A stretch of DNA of 64,000 nt from Spirosoma montaniterrae (lineage in GTDB: Bacteria; Bacteroidota; Bacteroidia; Cytophagales; Spirosomataceae), in the NCBI RefSeq assembly GCF_001988955.1, contig NZ_CP014263.1:2356001-2420000 (forward strand). Reading direction: 5' to 3'. The notes beneath the pieces are model-generated. The model worked only from the letters and a program-made list of their open reading frames with translations. It was not told the origin of the DNA and searched no databases. Positions 8,108 to 17,138 of this stretch are shown in pieces (the first letter of the stretch is position 1; each line of letters begins with the position of its first letter). Both the position numbers and the translations under genes were made by a program.

Positions 8108-9478
8108 ATGAAAAACCTGATCCGAATCCTGCAAGACCTTGACTATATGCGGATGGTAGTAGGCATCTGCATCCTGGTCGATGGGTATCCGCTGATTTTC
8201 TTTTTCCGCGAAACGCTCAAGCTGGCTCCGGGTAGTACGGCGTTTACGGCGGCTGTGTTTGCGATGGGCTTAGTGCTGATGATACCTTTTACGGCACTGC
8301 GACGGCTCTACCGGCCCAACCTGACGATGTTCTGGATGAGCATTACGTTTCTATCGCTCAGCATTTTCTATATGTACGCCTACAACGGCGTTCCAGGCTT
8401 TGAAGATCATGACCGGGAGATGATTTATTATGCCTACACGCTCATTTTCCTTCTGCTGCTCATTAATATTCCGAACGATATTATTCGGGTTTTTATACCG
8501 GTAGTAGTTATATTCACCCTATTCTCGAATCTCGGCCTGATTTACGCGCTCATCACTGACCCGACCTGGGCCATTGGGCAGCGGGCCACCATTACGCTCA
8601 ACAACGGTGATGCTGGTTCAGGCAACCCGCACGCATTCTCCCGGAATGCGTTTATGGGCTTCATCGCCTGCGCTATCTGGCTGGTTCAGCCCAATACTAA
8701 CGTTCTTTTTCGGCTATTATCGGTATTTGCTGGGGCTATTAATCTGGCGGTTCTGGTACTGACGCAAACCCGGTCGGCTATTGTGGCTCTGATTCTGGCC
8801 GCTGTATTCTTTTTTGCGTTCAACGTCAGAGCGGCCCAAATCCGTACCGCCGTTCGGAATTTGGTAAAACCCATTCCGATTTTGATGATGGTTGTGGCGG
8901 TTGTCGTCATTATTATGTTCTTCCGAAGGTATTATAGTGTTTATGCTATTCTGGAAGGATACATCGTCGCCTTCGCCGAGCGAAACTTAGAAAATATCTA
9001 TGCACTGGTCGGAGTAGGCACCAAAGAAGGCTTCCGGGCTACCCTCGATGACTCGGCGGCCAACCGGTCTGTTAGTGCGCAATTTTTTTCCAATGTGCTC
9101 GGCGGCCACCTGCACCGGCTGATACTCGGTTATGGATACAAATTTCTGTATCTGGACGTACCGGTTATGGAAGCTTTTGTTGATTTGGGTATTCTGGGTT
9201 TTGTGCTGTTCGGGGGCGTAAATCTGCTCACCATGTATTACGCACTCGGTATTATGCGCCGAAATCCGAACCCGCTCTGCACGTTTCTGGCCTACTTCTA
9301 CATGCTGATTCTGGTGCAGCTATTTACCAATGGCCGACCGTTCGAGATTTCGTTCTGGTTCCCGCTGGCTCTGATGATTCGGTTTATGGGCGTCGATCAT
9401 TTGTTCCCGGCCCACCTTCAAAATCACCCCGTTCCGGCTCCCACCGAATCTTTTGACGTTGTTCCAAAACCCGCCTGA
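8108..9478 (+). CDS. O-antigen ligase/polymerase-like membrane protein
   Basis: A 456-residue protein with about ten to twelve hydrophobic segments spread through its length, and a long extracytoplasmic loop around residues 290-340 before LGILGFVLFGGVNLL. The segment VLTQTRSAIVALILAAVFFF matches the conserved T-x-S-R core of the O-antigen ligase / Wzy superfamily (PF04932-like). Such proteins polymerise or ligate undecaprenyl-linked glycans at the periplasmic face. It is probably the polymerase of this locus, since it sits among glycosyltransferases; ligase is the alternative. Its stop overlaps the next start (TGATG). Confidence 0.75.
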   Translation: MKNLIRILQDLDYMRMVVGICILVDGYPLIFFFRETLKLAPGSTAFTAAVFAMGLVLMIPFTALRRLYRPNLTMFWMSITFLSLSIFYMYAYNGVPGFEDHDREMIYYAYTLIFLLLLINIPNDIIRVFIPVVVIFTLFSNLGLIYALITDPTWAIGQRATITLNNGDAGSGNPHAFSRNAFMGFIACAIWLVQPNTNVLFRLLSVFAGAINLAVLVLTQTRSAIVALILAAVFFFAFNVRAAQIRTAVRNLVKPIPILMMVVAVVVIIMFFRRYYSVYAILEGYIVAFAERNLENIYALVGVGTKEGFRATLDDSAANRSVSAQFFSNVLGGHLHRLILGYGYKFLYLDVPVMEAFVDLGILGFVLFGGVNLLTMYYALGIMRRNPNPLCTFLAYFYMLILVQLFTNGRPFEISFWFPLALMIRFMGVDHLFPAHLQNHPVPAPTESFDVVPKPA

Positions 9479-10644
9479 TGCGCATTCTGATTGTTCATAA
9501 CATCCTGTGGGCGCATTATAAATCGAGCGTTTTTCAGGCACTTCAACAACGTATCGATCAACAGCCCAAAGCGTCGCTGATGGTGTTGCAGATTGCCCGT
9601 AACGAACGGTCGCGGGCAGGTTTGGAAACCGCTACCGACAGCTCAACCCCGACGTACTCTTATCGATACGAACTGCTTTTCGACCGGTTTATAGAAGACG
9701 TGCCGCTCCGCGAACGAGCGTTGGCACTGCTTGGCCGGGTGCAGGCGCATCGGCCCACGGTGATATTACTGACAGGTTATTACGACCCGGCGCAGTTGCT
9801 ACTACTATTATGGGCGAAGGCAATGGGCATTCGGGTGATTATGCAGAACGAAAGCACAGCCGCCGACCAGCAACGGGGTGGCTGGAAAGAGCAGTTTAAA
9901 CGCTGGATTCTGCAACGCTGCGACGGTTTTTTCTGTTTCGGCAACCAGTCGGCTAATTACCTGCTGAAGTTGGGTGTGCAGGCCGATAAAATTCTGCTTC
10001 GCAAAAACGCGGTCGATAACCACGCGCTTCGACGTGCTTATGAAAAGGCACTCGTCAGCCGGACAGAACAACAACAACTGTTGGGCCTGCGAGCCAGTAA
10101 CTTCGTGTTTGTTGGCCGACTGATTCCCGTTAAAAATCTACCTGCTTTAGTCACGGCCTTTGCCGATGCCCTCCAGAAAACCCAGCACTCGGCAAACTGG
10201 GGTTTGGTACTGCTGGGTGATGGCCCCGACGCCGATACACTGGCTAAACAGATCAGCGCGCTTGGCCTGGCCAACGCCGTAAAACTCCTGCCCGGTCGGC
10301 CCTGGCATCAGGTGCCCAACATACTGGCGTTGAGCAACGTATTGGTGTTGCCAAGTTTGTCGGAACCCTGGGGATTAGTCGTCAACGAAGCGATGGCGTG
10401 TGGCCTGCCCGTTGTGGTATCTGACCGCTGCGGCTGCGTACCCGATCTGGTGCTGCCCAACCAAACCGGTTTTGTGTTTGACCCGGCTCAGCCCGAACAG
10501 CTAACCCGGCATATGCTGGCTTTTATGAACAACGAGATCGACATAAGCCGGATGAGCCGGGCCGCCCAGGAACGCATTGCGCCCTATGCGCCCGAAGCCG
10601 TAGCGCAGGAAATGCTGGCCGGTTTTATGAAAGTCTCAAACTAA
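9478..10644 (+). CDS. Glycosyltransferase family 4
   Basis: A 388-residue GT-B protein. The N-terminal domain starts RILIVHNILWAHYKSSVFQAL, the inter-domain segment FVFVGRLIPVKNLPAL marks the donor domain, and VLPSLSEPWGLVVNEAMACGLPVVVSD contains the E-x7-E signature. The domain KNAVDNHALRRAY before the linker is typical of GT4. It starts within the stop codon of the O-antigen ligase-like gene, so translation is probably coupled. Donor and acceptor are unknown. Confidence 0.9.
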   Translation: MRILIVHNILWAHYKSSVFQALQQRIDQQPKASLMVLQIARNERSRAGLETATDSSTPTYSYRYELLFDRFIEDVPLRERALALLGRVQAHRPTVILLTGYYDPAQLLLLLWAKAMGIRVIMQNESTAADQQRGGWKEQFKRWILQRCDGFFCFGNQSANYLLKLGVQADKILLRKNAVDNHALRRAYEKALVSRTEQQQLLGLRASNFVFVGRLIPVKNLPALVTAFADALQKTQHSANWGLVLLGDGPDADTLAKQISALGLANAVKLLPGRPWHQVPNILALSNVLVLPSLSEPWGLVVNEAMACGLPVVVSDRCGCVPDLVLPNQTGFVFDPAQPEQLTRHMLAFMNNEIDISRMSRAAQERIAPYAPEAVAQEMLAGFMKVSN

Positions 10645-10664
10645 GCGGTTATTTCGCGTCAGTT

Positions 10665-11813
10665 ATGCGAATTCTGAATATCTGCGCCTATACCTGGCAA
10701 ACGGGTGGCCCCCCTAAAATCATCTTCGATCACACGCAGGTTGTGCTGCGGTACGGTCACTCGGTCACGATTCTTAGCCCGATTTCGCCCGGTGAAACGC
10801 CCTATCCCGTGCCCGACGGAGCTAATCTTGTGCTTTGTCAGCGAACGCCGGTCATCAGCCAGTATTTTCGGGAGTTTTCGGGCGAACTCTACCGGTATCT
10901 GCAACAGCATATCCACGAGTTCGATGTTATTCACTGCCACGGCCTTTGGCATTTCGGTACACTTGCGCCGTTTATGCTCGACCGGCGGGTTGCGAAAGTA
11001 ATCACTATCCATGGCGTACTCGACCGCTGGACCTACGCCCACAACAACTGGAAAAAGCGCATCATCGATACGCTGGCGCAGAAAGCGTTTTTGCGCCGGG
11101 CCGACCTCGTGCAAATCAACAACACCGACGAGCGCGAAGACCTGCTGCGGTATCTCGGCTATCAGCACCCCAACGTCGCAATTATTCCGAACGGGGTGAA
11201 AATGAGCGATTTTGTTCAGCTACCGGCAAAAGGTACGTTCCGGCAAAAGTTTGGTTTGCCCGCCAGCAAAAAGCTGGTGTTGTTTATGAGCCGCCTGAAC
11301 GAGAAAAAGGGTCTGGATTTATTACTGCCCGGCTTCCGCGATTACGTTCGGCAACACCCCGACACGGTACTGGCTCTGGCCGGTTCTGACGATGGCTATA
11401 AAGCGGCCACGGAGCAGTTTATTGCCCAGCATAACCTCGGCAACTCTATCAAACTGGTCGGTATGCTCACGGGCGACGATAAAAAAGCTGCCCTCGCCGA
11501 TGCTGACCTGTTTACATTGCCGTCGTACTCGGAAGGATTTTCAATGGCTGTGCTGGAAGCAATGGCGGCTGGTACGCCCGCGCTGGTATCAGACCGGGTT
11601 GGTTTTGGCGAAACTATTCGGCAACACGAAGCCGCCGGATTAGTAGAGTTAACGCCCGAAGGCGTCCGGGCGGGTCTTGAACGAATGCTGGGCGACGATG
11701 CCCTGCGGCAGCGTGTCAGTCAGAATGCTACGGCCTTGCTGCGGGCGCAGTACGACATCGACATTGTTGCCAAACAGTTGCTCGACGAATACGAAAAGGT
11801 ATTACGTTCGTAG
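10665..11813 (+). CDS. Glycosyltransferase family 4
   Basis: A 382-residue GT-B enzyme. MRILNICAYTWQTGGPPKIIFDH carries the N-terminal glycine loop, VIHCHGLWHF the acceptor-site histidine region, LVLFMSRLNEKKGLDLLL the start of the donor domain (with the R/K pair that binds phosphates), and LPSYSEGFSMAVLEAMAAG the E-x7-E motif. It is the last plus-strand gene of this run. Its final 12 bases overlap the 3' end of the polysaccharide deacetylase on the opposite strand. Confidence 0.9.
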   Translation: MRILNICAYTWQTGGPPKIIFDHTQVVLRYGHSVTILSPISPGETPYPVPDGANLVLCQRTPVISQYFREFSGELYRYLQQHIHEFDVIHCHGLWHFGTLAPFMLDRRVAKVITIHGVLDRWTYAHNNWKKRIIDTLAQKAFLRRADLVQINNTDEREDLLRYLGYQHPNVAIIPNGVKMSDFVQLPAKGTFRQKFGLPASKKLVLFMSRLNEKKGLDLLLPGFRDYVRQHPDTVLALAGSDDGYKAATEQFIAQHNLGNSIKLVGMLTGDDKKAALADADLFTLPSYSEGFSMAVLEAMAAGTPALVSDRVGFGETIRQHEAAGLVELTPEGVRAGLERMLGDDALRQRVSQNATALLRAQYDIDIVAKQLLDEYEKVLRS

Positions 11814-12659
11814 AACTTCCCGTTTCGGCACCCGGCTCCAGTCGACGCGCCGGTCGGCTTCGGCCAGGTCGATAAACGGAAACTCGGTGAGCAATTGTTT
11901 GAGTTTGGGCCAGCACCCTTTCAGCCCGTAATACGATTTGAACTGCCGCGCACGGCTCAGGCCCGGAATCATCGGCTGGTCGGCGTCGAAATCGCGGGGG
12001 TGAAAATACGTCATCACGTAAGGCGACCGGCGCGTGAGTTCGCGAATGGCATGGTATGGCAGCAACCGGAAGTAGCCCCCGCCCGAAAAAATCAAATCCT
12101 GCCCCAGAATGCCAGTCGTATTGATCGGAAATTCTTTCAGCAGCGTCCCATCGATGTTAAGCAGTCCGGGTTCAAAGAGGGCCATCGACGCATCGCCCCC
12201 GTGTGCGCGTCGGGCCGAAAACACGGAGCAGTCGATTTCGATGCCCTGTTCAAGTAAAATAGGAAACACCCATCGATTGTAGGCTTTAACGGAAAAGCCT
12301 GGTGCGCGATACGACCGAATACGCTTGCCGGTCAAATCCTGCAAGTGCTTGATCGACCGCGCCAGATCGTCCTGAAACTCGGCGGGTGTTTGCTCATAAG
12401 CCAATTGGTGGGCGTAGGAGTGCGTTGCCACTTCATAACCAGCCGCGTCGATTCGGCGGATTACGTCGGGGTGTTTGTCAGCGACCCAGCCTAAGCAAAA
12501 AAACGTAGCCCGGCTATTGGTTTCGTCCAGAAGCTGGAAAATACGGTCCATATTCCGATAAATCCGCGTTTCGTATTGGCCCCACTCCGCTTCGGTGCGT
12601 GTTGACGCGTTATCGAGAATATGAAACCACTCTTCTATATCGAATGTGAGAATGTTCAC
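11802..12659 (-). CDS. Polysaccharide deacetylase (NodB fold, DUF3473-type)
   Basis: A 285-residue carbohydrate esterase family 4 protein without a signal peptide. MNILTFDIEEWFH has the first catalytic/metal aspartate region (D-I-E in place of the usual D-D), ATFFCLGWVADKHPD follows the TFF motif, and HSYAHQ contains the metal-binding H-x3-H; RAPGFS is motif 3. The DIEEWFH start and the C-terminal YFHPRD segment are hallmarks of the exopolysaccharide-associated DUF3473 group. It removes N-acetyl groups from a polysaccharide or its precursor. It converges on and overlaps the GT4 gene by 12 bases and lies 11 bases after the formyltransferase gene on the same strand. Confidence 0.85.
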   Translation of the reverse strand: MNILTFDIEEWFHILDNASTRTEAEWGQYETRIYRNMDRIFQLLDETNSRATFFCLGWVADKHPDVIRRIDAAGYEVATHSYAHQLAYEQTPAEFQDDLARSIKHLQDLTGKRIRSYRAPGFSVKAYNRWVFPILLEQGIEIDCSVFSARRAHGGDASMALFEPGLLNIDGTLLKEFPINTTGILGQDLIFSGGGYFRLLPYHAIRELTRRSPYVMTYFHPRDFDADQPMIPGLSRARQFKSYYGLKGCWPKLKQLLTEFPFIDLAEADRRVDWSRVPKREVLRT

Positions 12660-12670
12660 GCGAGGTATAT

Positions 12671-13435
12671 TTAATAAAATTTCTTCCCGGCTTTCAGGAA
12701 AGCCTGTACGTCGGCTTTGGTCGGGAAGGTAAAATAGGTCATTTGGGCAGCATCGTTTTCGATGAGTTCGTAGTTGCCCGAATGAATTTTTTCGATAGAC
12801 TCCAGAATGGCGTCCATGCCCATTTTTTTGGTCACGTCGATAAGTTCGGCCTGACTCCGGTTGCCGATTTCGAGTTTTTTCTGGACCAGAATCGGGCCAC
12901 TGTCAATGCCCTCATCCACAAAGAAAACCGACACGCCCGTGTGCGTTTCGCCGTTTTTCAACACCCAGAACGACGGCATCAGCCCCCGATATTTGGGCAA
13001 CAGGGCCGTGTGGAGATTGATGCAACCGTGCGTGGCTACATCTAATAATTTGCGCTTAAAAATCTGATTACCAGCAATTGACACCAGCAAATCGGGTTTA
13101 TACGCCCGCAGTTTTTCGAGGTTTTCGTCTTTGTTGATGTTGCCCTCAATCTGAATCAGCGGAATATTTCGGTCGGCCAGTGTTTTCCGAACGTTGTTGC
13201 GGCTGTCTAATTTCGATAGTACGAATTTGAACCCGTACCGCACAAAAAACGGCAAGCCGAAGATGTCGTAGGTTTTTTTCATCTTCTGACTGAACGTCTC
13301 GCGTTTGCCAAACGGCGACACGTCGAAAACCACCGTAGCCACCACTTCGGCGTAGGGCGGTAGCTTTTTCAGCAGATAATCAATATTTTGGGCAAGATAG
13401 AACGGGTCGTCCTGCGTCAGAATCACAAGGCGCAT
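12671..13435 (-). CDS. Formyltransferase family protein (Fmt/ArnA-like)
   Basis: A 254-residue protein with the N10-formyltetrahydrofolate formyltransferase fold. The catalytic region reads CINLHTALLPKYRGLMPSFW (N, H and the SLLP-like loop), then HTGVSVFFVDEGIDSGPIL, with the key Asp in DEGIDSG. It lacks the C-terminal tRNA-binding domain of methionyl-tRNA formyltransferase, and its place in a polysaccharide locus suggests it formylates an amino sugar nucleotide, as in formamido-sugar pathways. That substrate is inferred. It is on the same strand as, and upstream of, the deacetylase. Confidence 0.8.
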   Translation of the reverse strand: MRLVILTQDDPFYLAQNIDYLLKKLPPYAEVVATVVFDVSPFGKRETFSQKMKKTYDIFGLPFFVRYGFKFVLSKLDSRNNVRKTLADRNIPLIQIEGNINKDENLEKLRAYKPDLLVSIAGNQIFKRKLLDVATHGCINLHTALLPKYRGLMPSFWVLKNGETHTGVSVFFVDEGIDSGPILVQKKLEIGNRSQAELIDVTKKMGMDAILESIEKIHSGNYELIENDAAQMTYFTFPTKADVQAFLKAGKKFY

Positions 13436-13488
13436 AAACAGTCAGAGAGCGATGATGATGGGACAAAGCTACGCAATCTGTCGCAAAG

Positions 13489-15495
13489 CTACCGAACCAA
13501 TACTTTTTGGTGCAGCGTTTGTCCGTCGTCGGTTTGCAGATCAGCCATATATAGTCCAGCTTCCAGGTCGGGCAATGGAATCGTCAGCTTCCGCTGCGCT
13601 GTACCCTGCCAGCTTTTTACAGCCCGCCCCATCAGGTCGCGCACAACCAACGAAGTGAACATGGCTTTATCGGCCTCGATGTACAACACCCGGTCGGGGG
13701 CCAGCGGATTCGGGTACAGCCGCACCAGCGGGGCCACCGGCTCGATTCCCAACACCAGCGGGCGGGCCGTCACCACATTGCTGTAGACCGATTCAGACAC
13801 GTTACTGAACGACCGAAGCCGGTAAAAGTACGTGCCGAACATATTTGGAATATTCGTATCTGAAAATGAGTTGGCCGTTCCGTTCAGGTTGGCTATCAGC
13901 CGAAAATTGGTGGCCGTGCTGTCGGCACGTTCGAGCAGTTGTGTTTGCGCCCCCGCCGATGCCGTCCAGGTCAACTGAATCTGCTTCTCAGACAAAGGCC
14001 GGGCAACCAGCGTCGTTACGGTGGCAATGGCGTCGGCTATGGGGACGTTATCGAACGAAAACGCCCGCATCCCACGCGTATTGCGTAGTGTTGGACCGTT
14101 GTAGTAGTCATATCGAATGTCAGAAAAATAAGCGGGCAGATAGCGCAATTTGGTGGCCGTAGCGGGTTGTTTCAGCCCCAGCAGCACCCGATTCTGCCGA
14201 ACCATTCCGCCCGACACCCAATCGGCCTGCCCATCTAAATAGAACACGTCTTTCAGAAAACGCTTAGCCCGAATCGACCCGTCGTTGAAATTATAGAACG
14301 TAGTGTCGTTGACCCAGACCATCTGCATCTGCGGCTCGTATTCTATAGTAATCGAATCTTTTCGGGCGTTATAAAACACCTTTCGTATGTCGGGTGAGTT
14401 GATTTGCTCGGTATCGGTGGAGCCGTATATATCGCGGGCAATCAGCCGAAACTGTTCATACGCCATTCGCTGATGCGCCAACGGGTCATAGTGTACGCCA
14501 TCGTAGCCTGGTGTTCCGACGGTAGCAATGGTTTCAACGTTCGGGTAGAGATATTTTGTGCGTCGCTGGAAATCGCGCAGAGCAGCCGCCCCGTCGACGG
14601 GAACGTTCAGAATATTGATCTGCCCGACATACATCCGGGCATTCCCGTAATCCTGACGAAACTGATTATACAAGGTCGTGAACTTCGTATCGTATCCTTC
14701 GGGTTTGTCGCCAGCTTCGGCTTCGCCCTGTTTCCAGATAATTGCTTTAGCGTGTTTGGCAATGCCGGCCCACTGAGCACGCAGTAGCAACTGCCCGTAA
14801 ATAGTGGTTGCATCGGCAGGGTTGAGCGGATTACGGGCCGACAGAGCCGCAATACCCGTGCCACCCATGGCTCCGTTTAGTACTACCGTTGGGATGCCAT
14901 ACGTTTGGAGAATGTACCGTTGGAGCGATAAACCCAGCCCACCAACGCTGGCGAACGGCTGCTTGGCCGGATACCAGCGCATCTCGGCTTCCGGGTTCGA
15001 TGCGCCGAACGGATACATCACGTTTCGCAGGTACTTATCATCGAATGTCCAGGAATAATAATCATCCAGACCGGGCAGAGCCAGCGCGTTCGACTGTCCA
15101 TGAATGATGTATACGTCGCCACAAACAACCCGCTGTCGCTGCACCACCAGAGTTGAATCGGTGGTGGTATACGCCCAGACTTTGAACTCATACTCAGCAG
15201 GTTCAGCTTTGATGACAGTCGACAGGCTGAACGGTTTTTCAGTAGTAGCCTGACTCGTTCCAGTTGGTGTAAGTGTTTGGCTAACCGTGGCCGTAAGAAC
15301 GCCTTCACGGAATACCTGCACACCTACCCGAACAAGACCGGGTGCCGTAGCTTGTCCGGCAATAACAACCGGAGCCTGTCCGCTGTCATTGCGGGGGTAT
15401 AATTGTAAATCGCGGGGCAGTTGATTAAATGAAATTTGTCCAACTGCTTCGAAATAACAGAAAAACAATATCAGACAACCGTAAAATCGTTCCAC
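13489..15495 (-). CDS. Secreted sialate O-acetylesterase-like protein with T9SS sorting domain
   Basis: A 668-residue secreted protein. It starts with a signal-peptide-like hydrophobic segment (about residues 1-20). VYIIHGQSNALALPG near residue 130 is the SASA/SGNH catalytic-serine block, and a later DGVHYDPLAHQRMAYEQF supplies the Asp-His pair. A fibronectin-III-like region follows (VARPLSEKQIQLTWTAS). The last 75 residues, from LYPNPLAPDRVLYIEA to the end, are a Por type A sorting domain, so the protein is exported and probably surface-anchored by the type IX system. It likely removes acetyl esters from a glycan. It lies between plus-strand glycosyltransferase genes but is transcribed the other way. 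Confidence 0.85.
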   Translation of the reverse strand: MERFYGCLILFFCYFEAVGQISFNQLPRDLQLYPRNDSGQAPVVIAGQATAPGLVRVGVQVFREGVLTATVSQTLTPTGTSQATTEKPFSLSTVIKAEPAEYEFKVWAYTTTDSTLVVQRQRVVCGDVYIIHGQSNALALPGLDDYYSWTFDDKYLRNVMYPFGASNPEAEMRWYPAKQPFASVGGLGLSLQRYILQTYGIPTVVLNGAMGGTGIAALSARNPLNPADATTIYGQLLLRAQWAGIAKHAKAIIWKQGEAEAGDKPEGYDTKFTTLYNQFRQDYGNARMYVGQINILNVPVDGAAALRDFQRRTKYLYPNVETIATVGTPGYDGVHYDPLAHQRMAYEQFRLIARDIYGSTDTEQINSPDIRKVFYNARKDSITIEYEPQMQMVWVNDTTFYNFNDGSIRAKRFLKDVFYLDGQADWVSGGMVRQNRVLLGLKQPATATKLRYLPAYFSDIRYDYYNGPTLRNTRGMRAFSFDNVPIADAIATVTTLVARPLSEKQIQLTWTASAGAQTQLLERADSTATNFRLIANLNGTANSFSDTNIPNMFGTYFYRLRSFSNVSESVYSNVVTARPLVLGIEPVAPLVRLYPNPLAPDRVLYIEADKAMFTSLVVRDLMGRAVKSWQGTAQRKLTIPLPDLEAGLYMADLQTDDGQTLHQKVLVR

Positions 15496-15640
15496 GGGCT
15501 TTCCCTCATCTAAAAAAAGTTATATTATTGCATCGCTTTTCAGTTATGTCTTAGTTACGGTAGTAAGTGCACGAATTTAAGATTCCGGCTATACTATACC
15601 GAATTAATTGATTTAATGGTTTAACTGGAGAGATAAGCTT

Positions 15641-16573
15641 ATGGCCGACGTATCCGTTATCATCCTGACATTCAACGAAGAGAAACACATTGCCCGCTGT
15701 TTAAACAGTTTGTTGCCCTTTACGGATAAACTATTCATTGTAGATTCTTTTTCGACGGATAAAACCGTTGACATAGCTCGTTCAATGGGGGCAGTTGTTG
15801 TGCAGAACGCTTGGGTCAATTACGCTACGCAATTCAACTACGGAATTACCCATACGCCGTTTCAGACAACCTGGCTCATGCGGATGGACGCCGATGAATA
15901 CGTTCTACCTGAACTGGCCGACGAAATCAACCGGCGGGTTGCCGACCTCCCCGCCGACGTTGGGGGCGTGTATATCAAACGGCGGGTAATTTTCTTAGAC
16001 CGGTGGATGCGCCACGGCAGCTACTACCCTATCTGGCTGCTACGCATCTGGCGACGGGGCGACGGTTTCTGCGAGCAGGTCTGGCACGATGAGCATATCA
16101 AACTCTCGAAAGGCAGCTCTATTGAGTTTCAGCACGATTTGGTCGATCACAACCTGAACAACCTGACGTGGTGGACACAAAAACACAATCACTACACCAT
16201 TCTGGAAGCCATTAACCTGCTCAATTACCAGTATCGTTTCGACAACGCCGAGACGGTGCAGGCCCGGCTTTTCGGTACGCAGGAGCAGCGGATGCGTTTT
16301 CTGAAGGAGCGGTATGCGTCGCTGCCGTTATTTACGCGGCCTGTGTTGTATTTTATCTACCGGTATTTTATACGGCTGGGTTTTCTCGACGGCAAAGCAG
16401 GGTTGGTCTGGAGCGCGTTGCAGGCACTGTGGTATCGATTTCTGGTCGATGCCAAACTGATGGAAGTTTACCTGCGTGCCGGGCGCGACAAAGAAGCGAT
16501 TATTGACTATTTTATGAAGGAATATGGCAAAGACCTCAGAGCCATCCGGCCCGCTCCGGTCAAGCAGTCCTGA
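15641..16573 (+). CDS. Glycosyltransferase family 2 (WaaE/KdtX-like)
   Basis: A 310-residue GT2 protein. DVSVIILTFNEEKHIARCLNSL opens the fold, FIVDSFSTDKTVDIA binds the nucleotide, and LMRMDADEYV holds the DxD. The C-terminal half, with GLVWSALQALWYRFL, is membrane-associated in character. The pattern resembles the LPS-core glucosyltransferase WaaE group. Its end overlaps the acetyltransferase gene by 50 bases if that gene starts at 16524. A GGAGAG sequence about 12 bases before the ATG could act as a weak ribosome site. It begins a new plus-strand run after the T9SS esterase. Confidence 0.87.
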   Translation: MADVSVIILTFNEEKHIARCLNSLLPFTDKLFIVDSFSTDKTVDIARSMGAVVVQNAWVNYATQFNYGITHTPFQTTWLMRMDADEYVLPELADEINRRVADLPADVGGVYIKRRVIFLDRWMRHGSYYPIWLLRIWRRGDGFCEQVWHDEHIKLSKGSSIEFQHDLVDHNLNNLTWWTQKHNHYTILEAINLLNYQYRFDNAETVQARLFGTQEQRMRFLKERYASLPLFTRPVLYFIYRYFIRLGFLDGKAGLVWSALQALWYRFLVDAKLMEVYLRAGRDKEAIIDYFMKEYGKDLRAIRPAPVKQS

Positions 16574-17138
16574 CACAACAACGAGCCGGGGCCGCACCGA
16601 CCTGTCGCAGTTCGATAACAGTTGGTATCACCCCGGCCCGCGCTGGAAAGTGCTGTTGTGGTTTTTGGTGAATCCAATCACACTGAATAGCTACCTGCCT
16701 ATACCGGTAGCTGTTAAAGTACTTATTCTTAAGCTTTTCGGCGCAAAAATTGGCCGGGGAGTTATGATCAAACCTGCCGTAAACGTCAAGTATCCGTGGC
16801 GGCTTCGGGTGGGCGATTACGTCTGGATTGGTGAAAAAGTCTGGATTGACAACCTCAGCGACGTGACCATTGGCAACCATGTGTGTCTATCACAAGGGGC
16901 TATGCTTGAAACAGGTAATCACAATTATCGCCGGTCGGCATTCGATCTCACCACGCAACCCATTACGCTCGACGATGGCGTCTGGATTGGTGCCCGGTCG
17001 GTGGTTTGTTCGGGGGTTCAGTGTGCGTCACATGCCGTGCTGGCGGTTAATTCAGTTGCCACCCGTTCGCTGAACGCCTACGGCATTTATCAGGGAAACC
17101 CGGCCACTTTGGTCCGACAACGAGACATCAACGCGTGA
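16524..17138 (+). CDS. wcaF: WcaF-type acetyltransferase (left-handed beta-helix)
   Basis: A 204-residue hexapeptide-repeat acetyltransferase. After a basic N-terminus, YHPGPRWKVLLWFLVNPITL is typical of WcaF; the repeats IGRGVMIKPAVNV, VGDYVWIGEKVWIDNL, IGNHVCLSQGAML and DGVWIGARSVVCSGV form the beta-helix, with catalytic histidine likely in ETGNHNY. WcaF enzymes O-acetylate sugars of colanic-acid-type exopolysaccharide using acetyl-CoA. The start is uncertain: ATG 16524 gives a 50-base overlap with the previous gene, and the first 25 residues look poorly conserved. It overlaps the next gene in a GTGA. Confidence 0.85.
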   Translation: MAKTSEPSGPLRSSSPDTTTSRGRTDLSQFDNSWYHPGPRWKVLLWFLVNPITLNSYLPIPVAVKVLILKLFGAKIGRGVMIKPAVNVKYPWRLRVGDYVWIGEKVWIDNLSDVTIGNHVCLSQGAMLETGNHNYRRSAFDLTTQPITLDDGVWIGARSVVCSGVQCASHAVLAVNSVATRSLNAYGIYQGNPATLVRQRDINA

